Origin: Tepiditoga spiralis
GTDB lineage: Bacteria; Thermotogota; Thermotogae; Petrotogales; Petrotogaceae
NCBI RefSeq assembly: GCF_014701195.1
Contig: NZ_AP018712.1
Span: 1,258,501-1,322,500 of the forward strand
Reading direction: 5' to 3'
Length of the DNA: 64,000 nt
In this document: piece by piece, positions 53,829 to 62,686 of the stretch
How the letters are laid out: every line of letters begins with the position of its first letter
Numbering within the stretch: position 1 is the first letter of the stretch
Notes under the pieces: generated by a model
The model's database searches: none
Told to the model about the DNA's origin: nothing
What the model saw: only the letters and a program-made list of their open reading frames with translations
Program-made: the position numbers and the translations under genes

Positions 53829-55171
53829 TTTTCATATTCTTTTACTAATCTAATTTTCCATTTATCAGTTTTTAAAAATCCATAGGCTAATAACATGGCA
53901 AGAATATTACTTATTATCATTGCATAAAATATTCCTATAAAACCATAATAGTCAGCCATAAGTTTTATTAAAGGTATTCTTATGATCCATAATCTTGTTA
54001 AGTTTATTATGGTTGTTTGTACTGTGTGTCCTGTTCCGTTCATTGCAGCTAAAAAAATTGACATTGTTGCAAAAAATGGTAATGATAATGAGACCATAGA
54101 AAAATAAATTTTACCAGTATTTATTACTTCGATTTCATTTATAAAGAAGCTTGTTACGTTTTTTCCATATAAAAATAAGAAAAAACTTAATATAAAAACA
54201 CTAAAAAAGGTTAATATTGATGCTTTTTTTAAGGTTTCTATTGCTTTATTTTTATTGTTAGATCCTATAAACTGACCTATCATTATAGAGGTTGCTCCCG
54301 AAATTCCCATCGAAACCATAACAATTAAATTAGTAACTCTATTACCAATACCATAAGCAGTTACGACGTTTGTACCAAATTTTGACACAACCTTCATTAT
54401 TATTGCAAATCCCATGGCTGTTACTGATTGACCAAATGAAGTTGGAAGTCCAATTAATAGTATTTTTTTTATATATCTTAAATCAAACTTCAAATCTTTA
54501 AGATGAATTTTAAAACCATATTTTCCTGTAAACATTTCATACATTAAGTATAAAGAAAAAATAATTTTTGATATTAAAGTTGCTATGGCAGCGCCTTCAA
54601 CTCCCATTTTAAAAACAAAAATAAAAATTGGGTCTAATATTATATTTAAAGTTATAGAAAAAAATCTTAAAATGAGCGGAGTAAAGGTATTTCCCCATCC
54701 TCTAAGAATAGCTGTGTTTACTTCAAAAAAGAATAAAAAAGGCGTGGATATTAATATTATATTGAAGTATTTTAATGAATATTCTAAGGTTAAATCTCTT
54801 GCGCCTATGTAATAAAGCATACTTTTTGAAAAAAACAAACCAAAGAGCATAGTAATAATGGAAATTAAAGTAACTGTTAAAATTGTTTGAGCAGCAGATT
54901 TTTCAGCGAGTTCTTTTCTTTTCATTCCTGTATATTGAGCTACCATTGAAGAACCTGCCATACTAAAACCGCCAGATATTGAAATAAATATAAAAATTAG
55001 TGGCCATGATATTGTAGGCGCTGCTATTTCAATACTTCCTAATTTACCTAAAAAATATGTATCGGTTATATTATATACAGCTTGAAAAATATTTGCTAAA
55101 ATTATTGGCCATGATAACTTTAATAAACTTTCCCATATACTCACTTTAAAAATATCTATTTTTGTTTTCAA
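53825..55171 (-). CDS. MATE-family efflux transporter
   Basis: A 448-residue protein with twelve membrane segments in two homologous halves: ANIFQAVYNITDTYFLGKLG in the first and AIIMKVVSKFGTNVVTAYGIG in the second. Exports cationic drugs or metabolites in exchange for Na+ or H+. Start at 55171 following AGGAGGTA. Single gene; convergent with ComFB. Confidence 0.94.
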   Translation of the reverse strand: MKTKIDIFKVSIWESLLKLSWPIILANIFQAVYNITDTYFLGKLGSIEIAAPTISWPLIFIFISISGGFSMAGSSMVAQYTGMKRKELAEKSAAQTILTVTLISIITMLFGLFFSKSMLYYIGARDLTLEYSLKYFNIILISTPFLFFFEVNTAILRGWGNTFTPLILRFFSITLNIILDPIFIFVFKMGVEGAAIATLISKIIFSLYLMYEMFTGKYGFKIHLKDLKFDLRYIKKILLIGLPTSFGQSVTAMGFAIIMKVVSKFGTNVVTAYGIGNRVTNLIVMVSMGISGATSIMIGQFIGSNNKNKAIETLKKASILTFFSVFILSFFLFLYGKNVTSFFINEIEVINTGKIYFSMVSLSLPFFATMSIFLAAMNGTGHTVQTTIINLTRLWIIRIPLIKLMADYYGFIGIFYAMIISNILAMLLAYGFLKTDKWKIRLVKEYEN

Positions 55172-55230
55172 AAGAATACCTCCTCATTAATTAGCTTTCC
55201 TAACTAATTATAACACATTTTTTTTAAAAA

Positions 55231-55239
55231 TGGTATAAT
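55231..55239 (+). promoter_or_regulatory. Extended -10 of the nuclease gene
   Basis: TGG-TATAAT, 20 bases before the TTG start, followed by GGAGGTG at 55248. Confidence 0.5.
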
Positions 55240-55259
55240 AAATTCATGGAGGTGTTATT

Positions 55260-56195
55260 TTGTTTGAAAAAAGAGAATATCCAGAAAAATCTTGGTCTGT
55301 TTCTAAAATGGATATATTTGAAAGTTGTAAAAGAAAATATTATTATAGTACATATGCTCAATGGAATGGATGGGAAAATGATGCATCTACCTTATCTAAA
55401 AAAGCCTATACATTAAATAAATTGGGAAATGTATATTCTGCATTAGGAACTTATTTACACACAATGATAAAAAATAATATTCTTGGAATGAATATGGATA
55501 GTAATACTATTTACTTAAATATATTAGGTAGTATAAAAGAAGATTGTAAAAATTCTTTTTATAAAAAAGAAGAATGGCTTAAATCTCCAAAAAGCATAAA
55601 TATGCTTCATGAATATTATTATGGAAACGGTTTAGATAAATCTTTGGGTAAAAAAATAGCTCAGAGAGTAAAGGTTTGTTCTGAAAATATATTTAACTCA
55701 AAGACTTATAATGAGTTAAAAGATACTAAGAGTAAGATTTTTGAACTTGATGAAGAGTCTTTTAATTTTTTTAAATATAAAAATACGAAGTTATATGCAA
55801 TTTTAGATGCTTTATATAAGATAGATGATAAAATTGTAATAGCTGATTGGAAAACTGGAAAAAAAGATACTGCAAAACATGATATACAGATGATAATTTA
55901 TGTGATGTATGTTCTTTCAGAGTATAAGGATATTAATATAGAAAAAATAGAGTGTGTTAATGAGTATTTACTTACAGGAGAGAGTTATGTTAGAACATTT
56001 ACTTATGATGAAATAAAAAATGTTCAGAAATATATAGATAATAGTATTGAAAAAATAGAAGAGTATCTTGAAGATTCGGAAATTAATAAGCCAAAATCAA
56101 TGGAATCATTTAAGGCTAATCCTGGTTATTCGTGTAAGATGTGTAATTTTATTGAGATATGTGATGAAGGTAAAAAATTCTTAAAAATAAAATAA
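55260..56195 (+). CDS. PD-(D/E)XK nuclease, Cas4/AddB-C-domain-like with Fe-S cysteines
   Basis: A 311-residue protein. WSVSKMDIFESCKRKYYY starts the fold with the first Cys; YAILDALYKI and IADWKTGKK carry the catalytic Asp, Asp and Lys; DIQMIIYVMYV is the QhxxY motif; YSCKMCNFIEIC at the end gives three further Cys. One N-terminal and three C-terminal Cys are the 4Fe-4S arrangement of Cas4, AddB and related exonucleases. No cas genes or helicase are adjacent and it stands alone. Start is TTG at 55260 with GGAGG 7 bases before. Confidence 0.88.
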   Translation: MFEKREYPEKSWSVSKMDIFESCKRKYYYSTYAQWNGWENDASTLSKKAYTLNKLGNVYSALGTYLHTMIKNNILGMNMDSNTIYLNILGSIKEDCKNSFYKKEEWLKSPKSINMLHEYYYGNGLDKSLGKKIAQRVKVCSENIFNSKTYNELKDTKSKIFELDEESFNFFKYKNTKLYAILDALYKIDDKIVIADWKTGKKDTAKHDIQMIIYVMYVLSEYKDINIEKIECVNEYLLTGESYVRTFTYDEIKNVQKYIDNSIEKIEEYLEDSEINKPKSMESFKANPGYSCKMCNFIEICDEGKKFLKIK

Positions 56196-56226
56196 TAAAG
56201 GAGTTTTAACTCCTTTATTATTTTAT
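56191..56226. terminator. Bidirectional terminator between the nuclease and STAS genes
   Basis: AATAATAAAGGAGTT / AACTCCTTTATTATT with a 2-base loop; T-rich on the plus side. Confidence 0.85.
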
Positions 56227-56517
56227 TTTTATTATTTTATCTAATTTTACTATTTCAACTACTTTTTTAACATTTTCATTTACTATATTGTGAATTTCCA
56301 TTAATCCACCATCTCTCTTATAATCAGCAAAAAAATAAAAAATTCTACCAAGTCCACTACTATCGATGTATTCTAATTCTTCCATGTCAATTACTATTTT
56401 TCTTATACCGTTATCTTTTAGTTCATATAAAAGTTTTTTTAAATCAGAAGAATTTGTTATATCAACTCTTCCATCAAGATAAACTCTTGCTGTATTTCCT
56501 CTAATTTCTTTTCTCAT
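56218..56517 (-). CDS. STAS-domain anti-sigma-factor antagonist
   Basis: A 99-residue SpoIIAA/RsbV-like protein. VYLDGRVDITNSSDLKKLL, IVIDMEELEYIDSSGLGRI (the Ser phosphorylation site of the family) are clear. It would bind an anti-sigma factor kinase; none is adjacent. The ATG at 56517 follows GGAGGTGA; the longer frame begins upstream of that site. A promoter TATAAT (minus) is at 56549-56554. Confidence 0.9.
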   Translation of the reverse strand: MRKEIRGNTARVYLDGRVDITNSSDLKKLLYELKDNGIRKIVIDMEELEYIDSSGLGRIFYFFADYKRDGGLMEIHNIVNENVKKVVEIVKLDKIIKIK

Positions 56518-56594
56518 TGAGTCACCTCCATTTTTCATTTACTATTAAATTATAACATATATAATTAGAAAAGTAAACAAAGTTTTTCTTTTTT

Positions 56595-58562
56595 TTAATA
56601 TTTTAATTCAAAAATAAATGCAGATTTTTTTGGAGCAATAAAGTTTAAATTTCCATTGTTAAAGTTTAATTCTTCTTGATTTGTTTCTTGATTTGAAATA
56701 AGTAGATTTGCTTTTCCTTGATTTATTTCTAATAACCAGACAGGAATATTTACATTTTTTTCAATTTCTTCTCTATTTATTATAACAATGTATTTCTTTT
56801 CATCGTTCCATAATCCATAAGATAAATAGCCACCATCATTATTTAAAAATTCGAAACTACCTTTTCTTAATGCATTGTTTTTTTTATAAATACTTATTAT
56901 TTTTTTTATGAAGTTTAGTATTTTATTGTTTTCGACTTCATTCCAAGGAAATGGTCTTCTGTTGTCTGGATCTGTCCAACCAGCTAATCCAATTTCATCT
57001 CCATAGTATAAACCTGGTGAACCTGGCAATGTAAACATCATCATTATTCCAATTTTAAAAACGTCTAAATCAATATCTTTAGCTGCTTCTTCATGACCTA
57101 TTGTATTAATCCTTCCTATTTTTCTGGTTGTTCTTGTCATCCATCTTGAATGGTCATGATTACTAAGTTGATTTAGTGCTATAAATTTACTATTCATAGG
57201 TAGTTGAGATAATGCATGAGTTACACTTTTTATAAACTCATTTGAATTCATGAACAATGATTCATTAATTGAATCATTATGTTTTTCAATACCAGTTAGA
57301 AAATAACTAACAGGATCCATACAAGTAATATAGTTCATAATTGAATCCCATGATTTTTTTTCTATCCATTCTAATGGAGATTTATATACTTCTGCAAATA
57401 TTATTGTATCTTTATTTTTAGACTTTATTTTTTTATTAAAAAATTTCCAAAATTCAATATTTTCTTCTTTGCTTTTTCCAAGATCATCTGCAACATCTAA
57501 TCTCCAACCATCAATTTTGTAATTATCAACCCATTTAATACCTATATTTGCTATATATTCTCTTAGTTTTATATTACTATAATTTAGTTTTGGTAAAGTA
57601 CTATATCCCCACCATCCTTCATAATTTTCACCATTCCAATAAAAATTTTCTTTATACTTTGAATTTTTATTGTTTTTTACGCCATCATCATATATGTTAA
57701 GTTCATCAACCCATTTATGATACGATCCGCAGTGATTAAAAACACCATCAAGAATTATTTTTATATTGTTTTTATGTAATGTGTTAACAAAGTCTAAAAA
57801 TAAAGAGTTACTTGCTTTAAGATTACTTTTAAAGGTTGTTCTAACTTTATATTTTTCTTTAATATCTTCTGTATCTTCTACTATTTTTCCAAAATGAGGA
57901 TCTATATTTTCGTAGTCTTGTGTGTCGTATTTATGAGGGCTTGGAGAAACAAAGATGGGATTGAGGTAAATCGTTTCCACTCCAAGATCTTTTAAATAAT
58001 CTATTTTATCCATTATTCCTTTTAAATCTCCACCATAAAATTCTCTATGTCCATTTTCTTGACTTGGTAGTTCATTCCATTCTTTTTTTATTATTTTTTT
58101 ACCATCGTATATATATTCATCATTAACAGGATCATTAGTTTTATCTCCATTATTAAATCTGTCAACAAATATTTGATAATAAATAGATCCATGAGACCAT
58201 TCTGGAGTTTTAAAATTTGGGATTAAAACAAAATTATGTATAGAACGTTTGTTTACTAATCCCATTGCATCATATTTTATTTTTTGATTTTTATCTAAAA
58301 GTTCTATTTCAAAATGATAATGAATATTTCTATCTGGCATTATAAAAGATCTTTCAAAATAAACAAAAAGTTCTGTTTCTTTTATGAGCTTCATTTTTAT
58401 ATTTCTGTATTTTTTTATATTTTTTTCAGGTGTTACATAAACGCTTCCCAATACTTTGCCGAGATATTTTGGAACTCTAACTCTTATTTTTACTTTTTCA
58501 CCTACAATAGGTTCTTCTGGAGTCAAGTAAAGTTTGGTTTGGTCTGAGTAAATTCCATTCAT
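56595..58562 (-). CDS. GH13 alpha-amylase-family glycoside hydrolase (neopullulanase/cyclomaltodextrinase-like)
   Basis: A 655-residue cytoplasmic enzyme without signal peptide. Residues ~1-115 are an N-terminal beta domain (CBM34-like), followed by the barrel: YQIFVDRFNNGD, DGVFNHCG (region I), DGWRLDVADD (nucleophile Asp), IIFAEVYKSP (acid Glu), LSNHDHSRW (third Asp); a C-terminal beta domain ends it. Acts on maltodextrins, pullulan or cyclodextrins; GlgP at 4421 would act on its products. The start overlaps the ABC-F stop as ATGA with GGAGG upstream. Confidence 0.93.
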   Translation of the reverse strand: MNGIYSDQTKLYLTPEEPIVGEKVKIRVRVPKYLGKVLGSVYVTPEKNIKKYRNIKMKLIKETELFVYFERSFIMPDRNIHYHFEIELLDKNQKIKYDAMGLVNKRSIHNFVLIPNFKTPEWSHGSIYYQIFVDRFNNGDKTNDPVNDEYIYDGKKIIKKEWNELPSQENGHREFYGGDLKGIMDKIDYLKDLGVETIYLNPIFVSPSPHKYDTQDYENIDPHFGKIVEDTEDIKEKYKVRTTFKSNLKASNSLFLDFVNTLHKNNIKIILDGVFNHCGSYHKWVDELNIYDDGVKNNKNSKYKENFYWNGENYEGWWGYSTLPKLNYSNIKLREYIANIGIKWVDNYKIDGWRLDVADDLGKSKEENIEFWKFFNKKIKSKNKDTIIFAEVYKSPLEWIEKKSWDSIMNYITCMDPVSYFLTGIEKHNDSINESLFMNSNEFIKSVTHALSQLPMNSKFIALNQLSNHDHSRWMTRTTRKIGRINTIGHEEAAKDIDLDVFKIGIMMMFTLPGSPGLYYGDEIGLAGWTDPDNRRPFPWNEVENNKILNFIKKIISIYKKNNALRKGSFEFLNNDGGYLSYGLWNDEKKYIVIINREEIEKNVNIPVWLLEINQGKANLLISNQETNQEELNFNNGNLNFIAPKKSAFIFELKY

Positions 58563-60349
58563 ATTAAATCCTCCATTTGATTTAATTCTTCATTAATTTC
58601 TACTTCTTCTAATTCTATTTTTTCTAAATTCTTTTCAAGCTGTTCCTTTTCTTCCATTAATTCCATAACTTTTGAATAATTATTTCCATGAGTTATCATT
58701 AATTTTTCTAGATCATCTAATCGTTCGAAAGTGTTATTAGCTTCATTTTGAATTTGAAGCTTTCTTCTTTCTAATGTTTTTTTTCTGTTTTTTAATTTTT
58801 TTATTTCTGCATAATTTGAAGTGTCTTTTTTTCTTTTTTCAATTTTAAAAGAATCATTTTTTATATCTTCAAGAAAATCATTTAATTCTTTAGAAACTTT
58901 TGATTTCCCATCTTTTATAAAAACAAATTTATTGCTGATATTTTTTATCAGTCTTTCATCATGTGATATTAATATAATTGCACCTTTAAATTCTTTTAAA
59001 GTTTCTTCAAGAACTCCTACAGTTATTATGTCTAAGTGATTAGTAGGTTCATCGAGTACTAATACATTTGGTTTTGTTAAAATTATTTTTGCAAGAGCTA
59101 ATCTTGTTAATTCCCCACCAGATAAATCTTCTATTTTTTTAAATACATTATCACCATAAAAACCAAATCTCCCAAGATACTTTCTAACTTCATAATCAGG
59201 CCAATCTGGAACAAATTTCCAAGTTTCAGAAAGCATATCTATACTTTTGTCAAATGAAGAAATAACCTGATCTAAATAACCAACTTTTATGTTGTATCCC
59301 CATTCATACATTCCTGATAGTGGTTTGAGTTTATTTGATAGTATTTTTATTAAGGTACTTTTACCAGATCCATTTTTTCCTATTATAGAAACCTTTTCTC
59401 CTTCCATAACATCAAAGGATATTTTGTTTAAAAGAGGTTTATCTTCATAAGAAAAGTTTAGATTTTCAACTTTTAAAACAACGTGTCCAGTTCTAGTTGG
59501 TTCTGGAATTTTTATTTTTATTCCTCTGTCTTGAGTTAGTTGTTCTATTTCAGAATATTCTTCTTTTAATTTTTTTAATGTCCTTTCTCTTATAATTGCT
59601 TGTCTAACCATTTTTTCTGTTCCAAATTTTCTATACATAGCTATCATGTTTTCTACTCTTTTAATTTCTTTTAAAAGATTTTTCTTTCGTGCTTCTGTAG
59701 AAATTATTACTTTTTCTCTTTGGTCAATATATTTGTCATAAGTTCCATTAAATTGCCATAGTTTATAATTATTTATTTCTACATATTTATTACAAATTCC
59801 ATTTAAAAAATCTCTATCATGAGATATTAAAATTATTGCTCCTTTATAGTTTTTTAAGTATTTTTGTAACCATTTTATAGAGTACAGGTCTAAATGATTA
59901 GTAGGTTCATCAAGCAACAAAAGATTATGGTTTCCAGCTAAAGCTTTTCCAAGAGAAAGACGTGTTAATTCTCCACCACTGAGTGTAGAAATTTTTCTTG
60001 TCCATTGAGATTCATCGAATCCAAGACCAACGACTATGCTTCTAACTGTTTTATCTATCATTACTTCTTCAACATCCGTTACAGCTTCTTTTACAAAATC
60101 AAATAAAGTTAATTCTGGATTTGTTATTCTAAATTGTTTTAAAAAGCTTTCTTTTAAAGAGTTACTTCTTATTATTTTTCCTTCAGTAGGTTCTATTTCA
60201 CCGGAAAGTATATTTAAAAGAGTGGTTTTACCACTTCCATTTTGACCGATTAAAGCTATTCTATCTTGTTCATATACAGTTAAATTAACATCAAAAAATA
60301 ATTCTTGTGTTCCAAAGTTATGTGCAATATCTTCTAGTCTTATTAGCAT
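58559..60349 (-). CDS. ABC-F family ATPase
   Basis: A 596-residue protein with two ABC domains and no membrane segments: GQNGSGKTT/LSGGELTR and GKNGSGKST/LSGGELTR, each with DEPTNHLD, and the inter-domain arm typical of ABC-F, plus a charged C-terminal coiled coil (~510-596). Such proteins act on the ribosome (Uup/EttA/resistance types). The ATG at 60349 is 7 bases after AGAGGTG; a GTG three codons upstream is part of that site. Confidence 0.95.
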   Translation of the reverse strand: MLIRLEDIAHNFGTQELFFDVNLTVYEQDRIALIGQNGSGKTTLLNILSGEIEPTEGKIIRSNSLKESFLKQFRITNPELTLFDFVKEAVTDVEEVMIDKTVRSIVVGLGFDESQWTRKISTLSGGELTRLSLGKALAGNHNLLLLDEPTNHLDLYSIKWLQKYLKNYKGAIILISHDRDFLNGICNKYVEINNYKLWQFNGTYDKYIDQREKVIISTEARKKNLLKEIKRVENMIAMYRKFGTEKMVRQAIIRERTLKKLKEEYSEIEQLTQDRGIKIKIPEPTRTGHVVLKVENLNFSYEDKPLLNKISFDVMEGEKVSIIGKNGSGKSTLIKILSNKLKPLSGMYEWGYNIKVGYLDQVISSFDKSIDMLSETWKFVPDWPDYEVRKYLGRFGFYGDNVFKKIEDLSGGELTRLALAKIILTKPNVLVLDEPTNHLDIITVGVLEETLKEFKGAIILISHDERLIKNISNKFVFIKDGKSKVSKELNDFLEDIKNDSFKIEKRKKDTSNYAEIKKLKNRKKTLERRKLQIQNEANNTFERLDDLEKLMITHGNNYSKVMELMEEKEQLEKNLEKIELEEVEINEELNQMEDLI

Positions 60350-60468
60350 AAAATTCACCTCTTACTATTTTCTCAAGATATTATACAACATAAAGTTAAA
60401 ATATCAAAGAGTATTGAGTATATTTAAGTTTAAAAATAAAAAATGATAAAAAATAAGTATTATTAGAC

Positions 60469-60497
60469 TTGTTTTTTTTAATTTAAAGTGGTATAAT
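60469..60497 (+). promoter_or_regulatory. btu operon promoter
   Basis: TTGTTT (60469-60474), 17-bp spacer, TGG-TATAAT (-10 at 60492-60497). Transcription would begin about 60504, exactly at the first base of the riboswitch P1 stem. Confidence 0.65.
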
Positions 60498-60504
60498 TTG
60501 CATG

Positions 60505-60623
60505 AATTTATTAAGGGAAAACAGTGAAATTCTGTTGCGGTCGCGCCACCGTAAAGCCGGGATACTTAATAAATTTGAAACAAAAACCAACCTTCCGCGC
60601 CAGAAGGGGGGGCTTATTTTTTT
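60505..60623 (+). ncRNA. Cobalamin riboswitch, short form
   Basis: P1 is AATTTATTAAG (60505-60515) paired with CTTAATAAATT (60565-60575). Inside are GGGAA, AGTGAAATTCT, GCGGTCGCGCCACCGTAA and AGCCGGGATAC, the conserved cobalamin-riboswitch core. Downstream CCTTC-CGCGCCA-GAAGG (60591-60607) is a hairpin whose loop can kiss the CGCG of L5, followed by a G run and ATTTTTTT, which may act as a terminator. The aptamer of ~71 bases is much shorter than the ~200 of the classical form. Confidence 0.88.
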
Positions 60624-60653
60624 GGCGTAATAAATAAATAGGAGGAGTATAAG

Positions 60654-61679
60654 GTGAAAAAACTTTTAACGATTTTATTTGTAGTTGTTGCATTAGTATC
60701 ATTTTCTCTCACTGTAATAGATGATATAGGAAGAGTGGTTACATTTGAAACATCAGTAAATAGAGTTATATGTGCAGCTCCATCAATATCTGATTTTATT
60801 TCTAATTTGAACTTAAAAGGTAAAGTAGTAGGAGTTACTGATTGGGATACTTCAATTGGAAATGAAATATCTTATACAGTAAAAAAAGGTGATACATTAT
60901 ACAGTATAATGCAAAAATTTGGATATTCTGATGCAAGATTAAATGAAATAAAAAAAGCTAATAATTTAAAGAATAACTCTTTAAAAATAGGTATGAAATT
61001 AAAATTGCCTCTTGCAGAAAAAATAGGAAATATGGTTCCTCTTAACATTGAAAAAATAGTTTCATTGAATCCAGATGTTGTTTTTTTAACTGGAGGATTT
61101 CAAGAACCAGAAGTTAAAAAACTTGAAAAATATGGTATAAAAGCATTTGTTATAAATCCAACATCATTTAATGAAATACTTAGAGATGTATCTGTTATTG
61201 GTACAATATTAGGAAAATCTAAAGAAGCGGAAAAACTATCTTCTTCTTTAAGAGCAAAGGTAATTTCAATTGCTAAGAGTAATTCAAATAAAAAGAATAA
61301 ACCAAGAGTAATGTATGCAATGGTTTCAAACAATGTTTCTACAATTTGGACAGCAGGAACAGGTTCTTTTACAAATGAAATGATAGCCTATGCAGGTGGA
61401 TTAAACCTAGTAGCTCCTTACACTGGAAACAATGGATGGTTATCTGTTGGACCAGAATTTGTTGTTAATGAAAATCCAGATGCAATAATAGTTCCTTCTT
61501 ATTATCCAGGAGATACATCATCTAAAGATAAGTTAATGTCAGCAGAACAATTTAAAGATGTTAATGCAATAAAAAATGGAAAAATAATATTGATAGATGG
61601 AAATAAAGCTTCTCAAGCCTCACCATCGCTTATAAATGTACTTGAAGATTTAAATAAAAAAATTGGTGAATTAAATTGA
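60654..61679 (+). CDS. btuF: Cobalamin-binding BtuF-like periplasmic protein with an inserted LysM domain
   Basis: A 341-residue secreted protein. Signal peptide ~1-19 without lipobox Cys. TVIDDIGRVVTFETSVNRVI and LKGKVVGVTDWD start the TroA-like fold, then residues 74-119 are a complete LysM repeat (YTVKKGDTLYSIMQKFG ... NNLKNNSLKIGMKLKLP), and the lobe resumes at IEKIVSLNPDVVFL. The rest (FTNEMIAYAGGLNLVAP, NPDAIIVPSYY) is a normal binding protein. Start is GTG at 60654 with GGAGGAG. It follows the cobalamin riboswitch and is coupled to btuC. LysM binds peptidoglycan or other GlcNAc polymers. Confidence 0.9.
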   Translation: MKKLLTILFVVVALVSFSLTVIDDIGRVVTFETSVNRVICAAPSISDFISNLNLKGKVVGVTDWDTSIGNEISYTVKKGDTLYSIMQKFGYSDARLNEIKKANNLKNNSLKIGMKLKLPLAEKIGNMVPLNIEKIVSLNPDVVFLTGGFQEPEVKKLEKYGIKAFVINPTSFNEILRDVSVIGTILGKSKEAEKLSSSLRAKVISIAKSNSNKKNKPRVMYAMVSNNVSTIWTAGTGSFTNEMIAYAGGLNLVAPYTGNNGWLSVGPEFVVNENPDAIIVPSYYPGDTSSKDKLMSAEQFKDVNAIKNGKIILIDGNKASQASPSLINVLEDLNKKIGELN

Positions 61680-62686
61680 AAAAAAATTTAAAAGGGGCTT
61701 TGCCCCTTTTTCTATTTTTAATGATAAGTAGTTTTATTTTAATAATATTTTTTAATTCATTTGGAACTGTTAAATTGAGTTTCAAAGATATTCTTTTAAT
61801 TTTTTTTAATAAAAATCCAAACAAAATATATACTAATATAATATTAAATATAAGACTTCCAAGAGTTTTAGGAAGCTTTATTACCGGTGCAATACTTGCA
61901 ATTTCAGGAAATATACTGCAATTAATAATTCAAAATCCACTTGCAGATCCGTATATTTTGGGTATATCTTCTGGTGCAAGTTTTGGAGCGGTTATTTATT
62001 CAGCTCTAACAATGATATATGCAATAAAATTACCTTTTGGAATGGAAAGTACAGCCTTCTTTTTTGGTGTTTTTTCAACTATATTAGTATTTTTAATTGC
62101 AAAAGAAGGGAAAAAAATACCAATATTGTCTTTGATTTTAAGTGGTGTTATTGTAAGTTTTTTATTTAACTCAATAACAACCTTATTTACTGTTATGTAT
62201 TGGAAAAACTTAATTCATGTAAACATATGGTTAATGGGGAGTACAGCATCTTTAACTTGGAAAGATTGCTATATATTATTATTTGTTTTATTTTTACAAA
62301 TAATAACTTCTTTATTATTTTCAAAACAGTTAAATGTTCTCTCAATGGGAGAACATATGGCTGTTTATTCTGGAATAAATCCAGAGAAAATAAAAATAAT
62401 TTTAATAGGAATAAATGTTTTAGCAGTTTCAATTGCCGTTTCTAAAACTGGTATAATAGGTTTTGTTGGATTAGTTATTCCTCATATTGTAAGAAAAGTT
62501 ACAGGACCTTATTCATCAGTATCAACTTTTTATTCATTGTTTGTTGGTGGATCATTTCTTGCAGCAAGTGATTTTGTTTCAAGAACTATATTTGCACCAA
62601 CAGAATTACCAATAGGGGTTGTAACTTCAATAATTGGTGCTCCAGTATTTATTTACATACTAAAGAGGGAGAGAAAAAATGATTAA
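61676..62686 (+). CDS. btuC: Cobalamin ABC importer permease (FecCD/BtuC family)
   Basis: A 336-residue permease with about nine hydrophobic segments. RLPRVLGSFITGAILAISGNILQ, NPLADPYILGISSGASFGA, FVGLVIPHIVRKVTGP and GELPIGVVTS-like EA-loop region are FecCD marks. The start is a TTG overlapping the btuF stop with no independent ribosome site, so it depends on coupling. The substrate is inferred from the riboswitch. Confidence 0.93.
   Translation: MKKNLKGALPLFLFLMISSFILIIFFNSFGTVKLSFKDILLIFFNKNPNKIYTNIILNIRLPRVLGSFITGAILAISGNILQLIIQNPLADPYILGISSGASFGAVIYSALTMIYAIKLPFGMESTAFFFGVFSTILVFLIAKEGKKIPILSLILSGVIVSFLFNSITTLFTVMYWKNLIHVNIWLMGSTASLTWKDCYILLFVLFLQIITSLLFSKQLNVLSMGEHMAVYSGINPEKIKIILIGINVLAVSIAVSKTGIIGFVGLVIPHIVRKVTGPYSSVSTFYSLFVGGSFLAASDFVSRTIFAPTELPIGVVTSIIGAPVFIYILKRERKND

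Noticed and set aside
60511-60702. Minus-strand open frame of 63 codons over the riboswitch
   Set aside because: It covers a structured RNA with conserved cobalamin motifs and the btuF start and has no ribosome site.
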